Assembly (NCBI RefSeq): GCF_027943255.1 | Contig: NC_072892.1 | Span: 166,162,792-166,226,791, forward strand | Direction: 5' to 3' | Source: Anastrepha obliqua | Taxonomy: Eukaryota; Arthropoda; Insecta; Diptera; Tephritidae | DNA: 64,000 nucleotides | Part shown: positions 34,250-45,939 of the stretch, in pieces | Numbering within the stretch: the stretch's first letter is position 1 | How the letters are laid out: the number at the start of each line of letters is the position of its first letter | Position numbers and translations under genes: made by a program | Notes under the pieces: generated by a model | Told to the model about the DNA's origin: nothing | Seen by the model: the letters and a program-made list of their open reading frames with translations, nothing else | Databases searched by the model: none

Positions 34250-36285
34250 GTTGTTGAAGTGGTTGAGTACTTCCACTGAAATAATCCTAATTAGTGACCA
34301 GCACAGTTTTACTACAACTGCCCTCGTGTAATGATGTATTTTGTTCTAAGTCAGATCCATTTAGTGAGGTCAAAGTATAGCAGCAAATTCCTTATCTCTA
34401 TGTCTGAGATCTCATTAATTTGCTGCAAGAAAGGCATGCCAAAGGAGCGTAGTCGTACCCTAGCTAGCCCTGGACATTCACATAAGTAGTGGAAAAGGCT
34501 TTCCTTCACCTCTTCCGCTTGACAGCTTCTGGAGGTGGGATAGACGGGGAGGTTGAGTCTGGCTGCATGATCCCCTACTTTCCAATGGCCTGTAAGGGTT
34601 GCAGTGATGCGTGAAATGTTTGTCCGAGAACATCCAGACAGATCATTCGTCCTTTGGATTTTGTATGACGGCCATGTGTTTTTTGTTGTAATACATGTAG
34701 TTATTTGCTTCCACCTTCTTTCGGCTAAAGCATGATAGTGTGAAGCAATGGATTCTTTAAATGTGTTGAGTGGGGTGGAGACTGCCACCGCCTCTGCTAT
34801 GTCTTTTGTCTAACCTTTTCTTGCTAGCTCATCCGCTATCTCATTACCCCGTATAATATGAGATAAGATGAGTAGCTCTGAAGGGAAGACAGCTCCCACA
34901 CCACAGTTCATCTAAGAACCGTCAGTGTATATTTCAATGTCGTATCTTCCAATCACCTTCCCTTTGTTCCATTCGGCTCTTGGTGGAAAATATACCGTAA
35001 AGTCTTTCTTGAAGTTAATGAGGGGGACTGTGTAGTCTGATCTGTTTTTGAGCAGCGGTGGTCCCTGTGTATGATTATTCTATGTAGTTTTAAACATATT
35101 TTCTATCCACTCGTTGAGACCTATGTCTGTGCCTAACATATTGAGGGCCTGAATAATAGATCTTGTGCTAACATTGTTAAACGCCCCCTCTATGTCGAGG
35201 AAAGCGACTAGTTTGTATTCTATGCTCCTCTCAATCGTACTTACAACCTCATAAAGAGCTTTCTCTGTGGATTTTCCTTTGAGGTAGGCATTTTGGGATG
35301 ATGAAATCGTTGTGCTAGTAATCTTCTCTCTAAGATATACATCCAACAATCGCTCGAGAGTTTTGAGAATAAAGGAGGATAAGCTGATTGGTCTGAAGCT
35401 TTTCGCTGTATCATGACCGCCTCTTTCAGCTTTGCGGATAAAAATCATCTTAACCCTCCTATAGATTTTTGGAATATGCCCTATCATAAGGCTTTTTTTG
35501 AAAAAGACCTCCAGCCACGGAATCGTCGTTTCTCGAGTGTTCCACAGTATGGCAGGGAGTATCTTATCTCGGCCGGCTGCTTTGTATGGCTCAAAGTTTT
35601 TCATCGCCCATAGAATTCTAACTTGGGATATGATGTGGTTGATTGTATTGTATTGTTCTCAATATATTCTGTGTTACCTGGGAAATGTGTGTTTTTAAGA
35701 TGCTCTAGTATATCGGCCGAGGATTTTGTCCATTCTCCGACGTCTTTCCTCAAGAAGGAAGGACAGGAGGGTTCTTTGGATAAGAGCTTACCTAGTCTGG
35801 CCGTATTTTTGGTTGATTCGATAGAGCTACAAAAATCTCTCCAAGCCTCTGTCCGAGCCTCTTTGATCGCTTTCTAGTATTCCCTAAGGCAATCTTTGTA
35901 GGGTTTGAAGTACTTGTGTTTGTAGCAGATGTTGAAGATTTCTCTTGTCATTTTCCTGAGTCGACTTAAATCTTCATTCCACCAGACATGAAATTTCAAG
36001 CCCTTCCGTCAACGAAGCATCGAAAGCTCTTACTTTCTTAGACTAGGTTACTCTACGGAAAGTGTGCCGGTTTGTTCTTCTGGGGTTTCTATATGGTATC
36101 GGTTTCTCAAGCTTGAGATTGATATCGAAGAGAATCCAACTATAGTCCGAAAAGGGTTTTTTGTCGAATACCCTCCAATTTGGGACTATTTGGGAGTTAT
36201 TGTTTGTGCACAAAGTAATGTCTAAGACCTCTTCCCACCCTGGAAAGTTTTCCGAGCTCGGAGGTTGGTATTTAGTAAGAGTTCA
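34250..36285 (-). mobile_element. Non-LTR retrotransposon, internally deleted (family E)
   Basis: The minus strand carries the endonuclease end, a linker, part of RT, a remnant of RNase H, the C-terminal knuckle and a 3' UTR (34250-34350). It ends upstream near 36285 against an R1-like scrap. The clade is as for families A-D (LOA/I group). Confidence 0.8.
34351..36280 (-). pseudogene. ORF2 polyprotein relic of family E
   Basis: From 36280 downward: VLDITLCTNN and VFDKKPFSDYSWILFDI (endonuclease end), VWWNEDLSRLRK linker, then RT (35604-35080): AAGRDKILPAILW, AKSFRPISLSSFILKTLERL, QNAYLKGKSTEKA, FLDIEGAFNNVS. RT breaks off after NEWIENMFKTT; the YADD box and thumb are deleted. A short YTDGS (followed by a stop) is joined to GNEIADELARKG, so RNase H lost two of its four catalytic residues. 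The last part (34788-34351) has SCQAEEVKESLFHYLCECP and ends TKWI. Deletions rule out activity. Confidence 0.85.
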
Positions 36286-36295
36286 AGAAAAATTT

Positions 36296-36420
36296 AGAAT
36301 TCCAGGATAGCTCGTTCGTCTCTGAATGTAGCGGTCGCAATAAAATAAGACGTGTTCTGCGTTTTTATCAGTATTCGGACAGTTTAGACGAAAAGGGCTG
36401 TCTGCCAACTTAAAACAGTG
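36296..36420 (-). pseudogene. R1-like zinc-knuckle scrap
   Basis: The minus frame reads LNCPNTDKNAEHVLFYCDRY, the C-terminal knuckle of R1-like ORF2 (compare EHVFFSCER at 13.9 kb). Only about 40 residues are present, joined to the family E endonuclease. Confidence 0.5.
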
Positions 36421-38042
36421 CAGGACCACAGATTTGAGCTCAGCATAAGGATAAATTAGTAAAGTTTACATTTAGTGCTTTCTAGAGTGGTGGACTGATT
36501 AAAAGTTTCACCTATTTGAATCCCTGGGAAACTCCACTGGGAATATTACGTATATAATTTATTTATCATCTATATCTACAAACAAATTTTCCTAAAAGGG
36601 AAACCTAAAGCGAGTTTTTTATCAAACAAATGATGCCCTTAGATAAGCGCACAGGCTTCCAACAGTATAAAAAATTTCAAAACATAATTTTTCGAAGAAT
36701 GAGACAATTATATTTTATAATCTATTTTATATTGATTCATTTCTTGTGCCCAAGGTAAACGTTACGCCATGAGAAAAAAGTTAAAAAAACGTATAATAAA
36801 TATTAGCTATCACTTACGAGTGACATGTAAAGCTTCTTCACCAATCAATTTGTAAAAAAGCGATTTTCAAGTAATTCTTATCAAACTCAATATGTGTAGC
36901 CTACAGAATTACTACTAAGCTTCACATATTACCATGAAGAAAAGGAAGAAATATATGGAAGTGCATAAAAAATCTTGTCATTTGGGCGTGGAGTGGTGGC
37001 TATTTAAGGATTAAAGCAAATTTCATATAAGTAGTCCCACTTCTACAGATCAACTGAGCCACATGCAATATTTCATTTCAAATTTATGGATATTCATAAA
37101 TACTCCAATGCTTGTATTATCGTATAAGCATACAGAGTTTGCGTGTGTGTGCATCATAGAGACATTCGTTTGCGCGCGCATTCACAGAGGCTATTAATTA
37201 ATATTTTCACTTATTGAAAAGTGCATTTTATTCACAGTTAATGGCTGTAATTATACTATCTAAAATTACCCTGCAATTAGGCCCACATTTGCGGGTATTA
37301 AATTGCTTTTTAACAAATCAACTCGCCAGAATGTGGAGATACTCGTGTGACCCGTTACCTAATTGCACGAAATTTGAGGTTGCAATAATTTTAATTAATT
37401 GCAAATGCCACACATTTACTTGCTTAGTTGAATTTGATATTTTCGTACTCGTTAGTGGAAAATCAGTCATGTTCTACTTCGAATATGGAGTAAGTTTTTT
37501 TGTGCATCGGCGGGTAACGATAGAAATCGAATCGTGCATCTAAAATGGGAAAAATGAATTGGATTTTGGAGACAATTATTATGAGTTTTATCAACCAAAT
37601 AGTATTTAAACACAATTTTGGGATTTTAATATTTCATAATTCTGTGTTCTATTCTTTCGCTCTGAAAAAAAATCATGTATTGAGTTCATGGTGAATCTGT
37701 TATTGGTGGTGTTGGTAAATCAGCTCATTTGTTTTTTTCTTTCGCAGTGTCCATGTGGTTGTCAGCACAGAATAAAACAAGGCGAATTAATTTTTTGTTT
37801 TCTACTTTCCCAATACTTTGCTGATTGTCATCAAATGTACGAAATATTGTTGCTGGCCTAGATCCACTACCATTAATAAATGCGCCTTGATCGAGTTATA
37901 TTTTTTGGATGAAAAAAACGAACTTTTCAAGTCTTGCTTTGAACTAATGTGAACTTTGTGAGTGGTATTTTTACGGTCACAAAACAAAAAACAATTAATT
38001 GTCGAATTTTACTTTCTTCTGGCAGATCGATATACACAAATC
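36421..38042. other. No recognised gene
   Basis: Unique-looking AT-rich DNA. The 109-codon frame at 37214-37543 matches nothing known. A TGTG run is present near 37142. Confidence 0.5.
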
Positions 38043-38475
38043 GCCACACCTCACCTCAAGTCAACAGAATTTACGTCACCTCACTACAACCAAAGATGAT
38101 AGATTTGCCAGGTTTGCTCTTTAACTATGGTGAGAAGGAAAATTGTGAGGGGAGATTCAGCAACTGAATTCTGCCATATCATTTCCCATGTATTCACACT
38201 CTCGTCCAATCAGTCGCTGTTCAAATAGCAAGGAAGTGTCCAATAGTGATTGGTTTTCTTGTTTTTGCTTTGATTTTTTGTGTAAACACATCACACGTGA
38301 CGTAAGCCCAGCAGCTGATTCTGGCGAACTCGTTCAGAGCCGAAAAACGGTCTGTTAAGAAACCTCTAAGAAACATTTCACCATGGCAACTCACCTTAAT
38401 TTTATTTTATTCATCTCACCTCAATTTGCTGAGCTGAGATGACGTGAGTTCAGGCGACTTGAGGTGAAATGAGGC
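38043..38475. mobile_element. Putative 433-bp MITE
   Basis: About 45 bp at each end are inverted copies at roughly 73% identity by eye, sharing TCACCTCAAGTC. A second pair of TCACCTCA/TGAGGTGA-like motifs lies inside the right end. No coding capacity and no clear target duplication; the superfamily is unknown. Confidence 0.5.
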
Positions 38476-39069
38476 AAATTGAGTTTTTCGACTTAATTTT
38501 TTTTTTTTTTAAAGAAAAATATCACTCAAGAAATTAAAATAAAAAAATAAATTGAAGAATAAAACTGAGAAAATAATGATCAGTTTTGTTCAAACAAATA
38601 GCACTCACAAAATAATCATTATTTTAAAGCGAAAAATTTAGTTTCATTTTCGACCAAAAGTAAATATATCTCTATGTTTGTATGCTTAATTGTGTTCTAT
38701 GAGCGATTAAACAAAAATCGAAATCTGATTCTTAAGAATAATTTATGTGGATATCGTTGAACAATTTTCAAATCGTAAAAGATTTAGGAGAAACATCAAA
38801 AATATGTAATTACATGTAAATAGGTGGCATCATTATCGGTCGTTAAATACTCAGCAGTTATGCAATCATTTCAGGGAGGTAGTCAAGTTATCAAAGTTGT
38901 CAGAAAAGTGACTTGACCTCAATCGTCGAAGCTGTCGAAAGTTAAAAGAGTTGAGTTGTAGAGTAGCCGCCGAATAAGAATGCGAAGGAGTGTTTTTTTT
39001 ATCTGTAGCTACGAATAAGAGGGAAGAATTGGACATAAAACTCAAAAGCAAACAATGGTTCATGGGTAG
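38476..39069. other. No recognised feature
   Basis: AT-rich DNA. Confidence 0.5.
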
Positions 39070-39905
39070 AAGATCAGTTGTAACTATAGAAAAGCAACTA
39101 TGAATCTACAAGTCGATACTAAGGCTAGTAGGGGGTTCAGGTGCGCAGCTATGCTGCTGCGCTAGTTGAAGTATGAAAAACAGTTCCAAAATAAGTACTG
39201 TTCCAAAACAGAAGTACCTCAAGGCTGTGCTCTTAGGCCTCTACTGTACCTTATCTTCACACATGACTCACCGACTGATCTTCAGCACCGGCACAGCAAC
39301 ATTTGCATATGACATCGCGCTGATTGCAGTAGGTGAAACTGAAAGCGAATCGACAGTCACATTACAAACCACTTTAAATAGGGTCTCCCAGTGGACTAAT
39401 AAACGGAAAATGGAACTAAACCAAACAAAATCTATACTCGTAGTTTTCACGAACACTAAAATACAACATTTACACCTAAACATAGATGATCAACAGCTAC
39501 CATACTCAAACTCTGCGAAGAACCTAGAACGAACATATCAAGAAAAAGGGGAAAGAATTAGGAATCAAAGTCAAAAAAATGAATCGGCTCATGGGTCCCA
39601 GAACAGCTCTAACTATAGAAAATAAACTGTTAATCTACAAGCAGATACTGAGGCCAGTATGGAGTTATGCTACGCAGCTGGGGGGGTGCGCTAGTCAAAT
39701 TACGAAAAACGAAGTCCCACAGTTCCAAAATAAGTTCCTTAGGTGTACTGTCAAGTCACCATGATACTGCAGAAGTTCCGACATTGAACGGCACTCTAAA
39801 ATAAACTCCGTCAACATTGAAATCGCAAAGATTGGGATACTATATGGTAGGGACGGGCAGCAGAGTGGCACGCTCGCAGCAGAGCGTGCTAGCAAAGTGC
39901 TAGAT
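39070..39905 (+). pseudogene. Jockey-like RT relic with internal duplication
   Basis: The main copy (about 39205-39905) reads PQGCALRPLLYLIFTHDSP, then FAYDIALIA (YADD altered to YDI), TTLNRVSQWTNKRKMELNQ, KSILVVFTNTK, LTIENKLLIYKQILRPVW and NEVPQFQNKFLRC across shifts. In front of it, 39080-39190 repeats the LLIYKQILRPVW to QFQNK section of the same family, so a downstream piece precedes an upstream one. Catalytic motif lost; not functional. Confidence 0.75.
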
Positions 39906-40383
39906 GAGGGGGCGACAAACTTACATTAGAAGGGTAAGCAATAGGCGTGTACGTATACTAATTACTTCTGAGCAACGCATATGTGTTTGTAAAAAAGAGA
40001 GTGAAGCTTTGCCAATAGCAAAGTTACCAAATAAGGGTACTTCTTTCCATGTTAGGGGATTTCGAAGTATTGATCGTTCATATTAAATAATAAAATTCTT
40101 TTGGTTTTTTTTATTGGAAACGCTTCTTTGAATATTAACATCATCTTTACAAAGATCTATTTTATTTACTTTTCTAATTTTTGTAATCAAGAAGTATAGG
40201 CGATTTTATAATCAAGAAGTTTGAGCATTCGCATGTCAAAGTTTAATAGTTGCTAAACTCTGTGGAGAAAAAATTTTCCGTTTCTTCCCTGTGCTTTGTT
40301 ATCCCCCTTCACCTAGCACTTTTAAGCACGCAGAAGCACACGCTGCCGCACAGTGCAAATGTGCTGAGTTTGCCCATCACTAC
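39906..40383. other. No recognised feature
   Basis: Spacer between two RT relics. Confidence 0.4.
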
Positions 40384-40533
40384 TATATGGGATACTATAA
40401 AGAAATACTAATAAACCACATTAATGAAACGAAATTCATGCATGTCAGTAGGAGTTACGTAGGCGCAGGCGCTAATCATACACTGATGATTCGCAATGGA
40501 CAGATAGAAAAAGCTTCAAATTTCAAAAACTTT
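40384..40533 (+). pseudogene. RTE-like RT fragment
   Basis: The frame reads INETKFMHVSRS and LMIRNGQIEKASNFKNF, resembling the KTKYMxxSR...I-x-x-FKYLG segment that follows the catalytic box in RTE-like RTs. It is only about 50 residues and fuses to the I-type fragment. Confidence 0.45.
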
Positions 40534-42500
40534 TGATGGCTAGTGTCTTGGAAGAGCTTAGTCGCTGGAAAGTCGGAGAAAAAATACACAAAGTCATAAG
40601 TTCATATTTATGTAATCGCAAATTCTTCGTGCGTCTAAACAACAATGAGTCTAACATTCTCCCACTTTTCAACGGAATACCCCAAGGGTCTTCTCTTTCT
40701 ATAATCTTGTGCATAATAGCATTCAAAGAAGTCAGCTCTATCATATCCTGAAAGGCAAATATTGAACACTTTGCTTATGCAGACGACGCACACTGGGGAT
40801 TTTGCGGAAAAAAGTCAAATTTGCAACATACCACCTACGCAATGTTTAATGGTATTTCTAAATTCCAGAATAGAACCAACAATAAAATCAAAAAGAATTA
40901 CTAAACTCCGACTTACAGTTTTTTTTTTATAGATATGTCAAAAGTATAATTTTTTTATAGTATTGAACTGACCAAGAAAAAACTTCAAAGCTCAAGGTGG
41001 TTTTTTTTCTTTTTGCTTGAGCCGACTTCCAATTTTTTATTTTTCATTTAGGGTACGATATTTTTATATATTTTAGCCGGAAGAACAAAGGCTGTAAAGC
41101 ATTTGATTATCTATTTATAATTAATTTTACGAAAAAAAAAAATCATATTCCTTCATATTCTTGGATCTGCAAGTTGAGCTACATTTACCTACGGTCAGAA
41201 ACTAGTATCAACGTGTTGCTTAATAACGTCTCTTTCAGTTTTAATCAATTGCAGGTGCCACCAGGCGCCACTGATTATTTTTTGGCAATGATAATAACTA
41301 AACGCTTTCTAGTGTGTGCATAATGATAACGAAACACTTTTAATTTTGTTTTGACATTTTGAGAGTAATTCAGAATTATGAACTTACATGTATCCTATGC
41401 GTAAATATTTGCTGGCTTATATTAATAAAAAAAAAAAAAAATTTAAATTTATGAATTAAAAAAAAAAAAATTTTTTTTTAATTTAAAAAAAAAATAGTTT
41501 TTAGACATGTTCTTTTCATACACAAATATATACAACTTCGTTAGTAGTAAAAATGTAAATATTTTTTGGGATGTATACTTTTTTCCGCATCTCTGTACAA
41601 AAATCCCCAGTGTGCGACGTGCTGTTTTTCTCTAAAGCTATCGATTTAACAACGTTCAAAAACTCATTCACTGACATCCTCTCTAAACTCGAATTTTGGT
41701 CGAAATCATCAGAAGCAGGTATGTCTATTAACAAAAGCCCCACTTTTCGTATTTGCCGTAAACATAAGTGTACTTTTCCCTCAATATCCTTTTCTAACGT
41801 CACACTAACACCCTAAAAGTACTCGGAATTATATTTGATAAACAATTAACTTTTAAGCATCATTGTGAACATATTAGAATAAGCTTATTATCAAGACTAA
41901 ATATTATGGTAAACGCTGGTAAATATATCTAACGCTGGTAAATAGAGCTTTGATGTTATCTAAGACAGACTTCGGATTACCTATTTACGGGCATTGCGCA
42001 TACACCCATCTGAAACGCCTTATCACGCAGCAGCTAGAAGGAGCATTAAAGCCTTTCCTACTTCTCCCATTTATGCCATCTTAGCGGAAGCTGGTCTACC
42101 TACCCTTGTGCAAAGGGTATCAAATAACCCGTTGAAGTGTATCCCTAGAGTTCTATATTGGAGGAACAAGCTTTTGAATGCGTTTCTTCGTGTCAACACA
42201 AGACAAGTGAAATTCTAAATCTAGCCAGAGAACTGAACATACTTATATCACCTATTCTCGTAGAAAAACCGTCTCATCCAGAATGGGTCGTACCAAGCTA
42301 TTTAGTCATAAATAATTTACTGCATCATCAAAAAATACTACTGGCCCCGATGAATTCAAGCAATTATATCTTCAAACTGTTTCTCCTTTGAAATCAGACT
42401 GGGGCCTAGTATTTACTGACGGATCTTAAACCCATACCTGTACTTCATTTGCCGTAACAATCAAAATAGGTACCACTATAACCGTTGGAGTTTTACCAAG
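40533..42500 (+). pseudogene. I-type retrotransposon RT relic, split by an insertion
   Basis: The left part (40533-40788) reads VLEELSRWKVGEKIHKVISS, FNGIPQGSSLSIILCIIAF and EHFAYADD, matching I-element RTs (GIPQGSPLSVILF). The right part (41615-42500) resumes DVLFFSKAIDLTTF, then GMSINKSPTFRICRKHKC, a decayed thumb, RRSIKAFPTSPIYAILAEAG in another frame, and FTDGS, the start of RNase H. Removing 40789-41614 and one CGACG copy restores a continuous YADD-VLFF reading. Later stops and shifts inactivate it. Confidence 0.8.
40789..41614. mobile_element. Transib-like non-autonomous element with 12/23-spaced termini
   Basis: An 826-bp AT-rich element without coding capacity, flanked by the 5-bp duplication CGACG (40784-40788 and 41615-41619). 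Both ends start CACACTGGGGATTTT. At the left end an AAAAAAGTC block follows the heptamer CACACTG after exactly 12 bp (40796-40807); at the right end AAAAAAGTA follows after exactly 23 bp (41585-41607). Termini beginning CAC and GC-rich CGNCG-type 5-bp duplications are known traits of Transib transposons, relatives of RAG1. The superfamily is inferred from ends and target site alone. Confidence 0.75.
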
Positions 42501-42529
42501 TTACTACTCAAATTTTACGCCATTGTCTC

Positions 42530-43062
42530 GTTAGCTATGGGACAAGTGACATGGTCCTGTTAAAACCACATATCGTCCACATCCATATCTTCCAATTGGG
42601 GCCATAAAAAGTAAAAAGTTTGTTATCATCTCACGATAGCTAACACTATTCACATTAATTGCCGGCCTCATTTTGGAAAAAATACGGCCCATTGATGCCG
42701 CCGGCCCATACACCGCCCCAAACAGTCACGCTTTGTGGGTGCATTGGTTTTTCGGCAATCACTCGCCCAAATACGGCCCCGGCATTAGCTCTTGAGTCAA
42801 TTGCACCTTGTAAGCGTTTAAATGCAAGTCTTTGAGCATAATGTTGAGGTGGACGGGTCTTCAACCACACTATCGCGAACAGCAGCAATATTTTCTGCAG
42901 TGTTTTCACATCTCCTACAGGCCCTGTTTGCTCAAACTATTGCACAATTTTTCCGATTGTACGCACATTTGGACAATTAAATTGACCGAAAAAATCACGA
43001 AGTGCGTGATATGCATTTTGATTTGAACGCCCGTTATCATAATAAGCCTGATAACTTTGACG
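42530..43062 (-). pseudogene. mariner transposase fragment
   Basis: The minus strand has NQNAYHALRDFFGQFNCPNV and TIGKIVQ (N-terminal DNA-binding part), then with a gap RVIAEKPMHPQSVTVWGGVW, GGINGPYFFQNEAGN and YREMITNFLL, followed in another frame by a degraded MWFQQDG block. It belongs to the group with GPYFFENEAGN motifs, as does probably the piece at 57500-58013. The end containing the third Asp is missing at the junction with the I-type relic. Confidence 0.75.
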
Positions 43063-45043
43063 CGTTGCTCAATTATATACCTTTCAATGGTTCAAATTGA
43101 AGTAGTTTGGAATTGAAAAATGTCAAATGAAATGCAGAAAAAAACTTGACCTTTAGGTGTGGTTTACATTCAACATCGGCCCTTGAAATTTAACCACCTA
43201 GACAGCTCACACTCAAAGGCACCTCGCACTCAAATCGAGAAAAATATATGAAAATGTGCTGGGTGTAAAAAACTTTGGATGGCGTCATTTGTGAGTGAGT
43301 CACTTCAAATGCTTATCAAAAGTGATGCAGTCTAAATCGCACTTAAGCAGTAAATTGCAGAGTAATTCACAAATAAAACAAAGCTTGTTGCGTACTGAGA
43401 ATTTTCTCATATTCAAACTAAATTTGATTTACTTGACATGCAAGCACTGACACTGACGATAAAAGTGAAACATTCAAAATTGTAGAACGGCACGTTGGCG
43501 CAGGCGAACTACTCAAGCAGGTGGCAGTAAAACTGCTCAAGTGAAGATTTACGAAATCTTAAAATTCTTGAAAATGCTTGAAAATACTAACTGGCTAACA
43601 TTAACAATAATGACAACAACAACAACAAAAAACTTATGTGGCACAACATGACAAAGAGACACTTAAATATGAATGTTTGGAGCAAAGAAAAAGAACAGAA
43701 AATTTAAACTTTATTAAAAAAAATATTCACATGCGTGCATGCAGCAATAATAGGAAGCCATAGGAGATGCTTGCCACGTGCAACATATTGCAAGTTGCAA
43801 GTAGCATTCACATTGGTATTAAAAACGTGCTTATCGCTAGAAGTGCACGATTCTGTTGATATAAGTGGCAAGTATTACTTGGCTGTAAGTGGCAAAAAAA
43901 AAAAAAAAAACAAAGATAAAAATAGAAATAAAAAGCACTGCACAAGTGTTGCAAGTGGATTGCAAGTAATTTTGTATTAACTAAAAAACAAAAGAAAAAG
44001 CAATAACTTTAGAAAACGTGTGCGTATTTGTAGTCAATATTTTATGCCATTAAATGCAGTGCATTTTTATTGAGAAACGAGATTTAAATTTGGAGCATCT
44101 TTTGAAGGACTACTCAGCATTCTTTAGCTGCTAAATTGAGTGCCCGTTTTTGTATTTTACTGCAGTTTGTGGTAAGCTGCCTTGCAATGGCTAAATTGGT
44201 TTCAGGTTTTAATGGGTGTTGCAAGTTAATTTTCTATTGTCAGGTCTTTGCTGCTTTTATTGCGCCCTTTGTGTGTTTAAGGAATTTGCTTACTGTAGAG
44301 ATTTCAAAGCACCAAGTACAGACTCTCATTTTTTTACAGAAGATAGATACAGATGTTTACAACACAACATTCGGCAGACTATTAAATTTGGATAAATTCG
44401 AAATCAAGGATCAATTATCAAAAATATCAATTTTCACAGAAGATCTTAAAGTTCAGTAAAACTAAATTTTTATCCACATATTAACTTTCATCCAATGTTT
44501 GCAAGTAAGAAGAAGAAAAAAAGAAGAAACAAAATAAGAACAATAACTTACAGACCATACCAACTTTTATCACTCTCATTACGAGGACAGTCTGTTCATC
44601 TTTCCTTTTATCCTCCTGTCCGTCTTCCTCAACGCAAACTAGTATCTCAGGTTTATATGTGGATATCTGGCGAAAATTTTAACGATCGAGAATCGCTATT
44701 GTTTACCAGCCCCGTTAGCAGCTTGCAGTAACGAATTTTTCATTGTCATAAACATTCTTAGCGACAAATCTCGTTAAGTACATCGTTAAAAGAGATAACG
44801 ATGTTTGGCGTTAACTGCAACAAATTATGTGGCATCTTTGTCCTTTAGCATTTACTATTTCATATTTATCATATAAATTTAAGACATTTTTTCCTCAATT
44901 TTGTGAATAAAAGTAAAAAAAAAAATTAAAAAAACATCAAAACAAAAATCGTGTAAAGAAGTTGCATTGTAAAAGAGAGCCTAGAGTAATACAATAAATT
45001 GGTCCACTGTTTTTCTGAAAATAAAGGTCTGACGAGAGGGAAT
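43063..45043. other. No recognised gene
   Basis: AT-rich DNA with AAC/AAG-rich simple sequence (about 43610, 44510). The 107-codon frame at 44136-44459 has hydrophobic segments but no recognisable similarity or gene signals, so I do not call it. Confidence 0.5.
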
Positions 45044-45345
45044 TACCATTTACCATTCACGCAGGCAGACAGATGGGGGTCTGTCTCATCGTGTGCTATT
45101 TCGAAAACACTATGGCCTCAATACGATAGAAACAGAACGCTTAAGGTGAAGGGAATCCCCTGCCATTCAATTTCCAAACACATTGCGGTGTTCACTACTC
45201 ACTGCGTGATCGGCACTCATGCGGAGAAGCTTGGAATTCTGTAGAACCCCTATTGAAGAAGCTGTGGGGATCCTGCAGAGAAAGAGACTGTTGAGCCCTT
45301 TCTCTGCAAATGTCCGACTTGGTGCTGCAAATGCCGCTGCAACTT
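45044..45345 (+). pseudogene. Non-LTR ORF2 C-terminus (family A, copy 2)
   Basis: The frame reads FTQADRWGSVSSCAISKTLW, HSISKHIAVFTTHCVIGTHA and EKLGI, then a stop and shift to RSCGDPAEKETVEPFLCKCP. It is cut off before the C-terminus and joined to unrelated DNA at about 45345. It is nearly identical, in inverse orientation, to the corresponding part of 48100-49320. Confidence 0.8.
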
Positions 45346-45939
45346 CGTTAAAGCTTGAAACCAATGCAAAGCGAGTCGATTTCCTTGTTAATAGATATGT
45401 ATATGTATGTATGTGCGTAGATGTATAGAGCCAAGCGTAATTGTTCTGGCAAATTTATTATATCCGTATGTGTGCTTGCTTGGGTTCACCGCGTATGCGT
45501 GTCACTGTCGCGATTCTTGTACATTGCCTGCGGTGCAAATATCATTGTGGTTACTTGCAGTGCCTTTCAACAAAATAGTTGTGCTCTCAGTTCACGCCGG
45601 CATGTGTTATTCAAGTTGTTATTGGTGGTATTAGTTGTGTGGAAGAATGAGAGTACGTGGTTCTGTCTGGTTTCGAAGTAAGAAGTACAAAAATAAAGGT
45701 ATTTAGTACTGAATGTGGGCATAAAATGGTATTCCATTTTCAAGCCATTAACTATACATAGAAATTAGGAGAGTGCACCTGCAGAGACTCAGCAGCAATA
45801 GACCTTGAATCTTTGTCCAGTAACTTCAGGTCTTAAAAATAAATTAGAGACTGATTTCGAAGAATGTGTTAAGGGAACTTCTGACATTTTCGAATATTCT
45901 CATTATTAGAAAATCCAGTCTCGTATCAGAGTATTGTTT
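45346..45939. other. No recognised gene
   Basis: Spacer with a short TATG/TGTG run (about 45395-45425). Confidence 0.5.

Noticed and set aside
37214..37543. 109-codon plus frame
   Set aside because: No recognisable domain and composition like its surroundings.
44136..44459. 107-codon frame with hydrophobic segments as a membrane protein
   Set aside because: AT-rich composition makes chance hydrophobic frames common, and no supporting signal was found.
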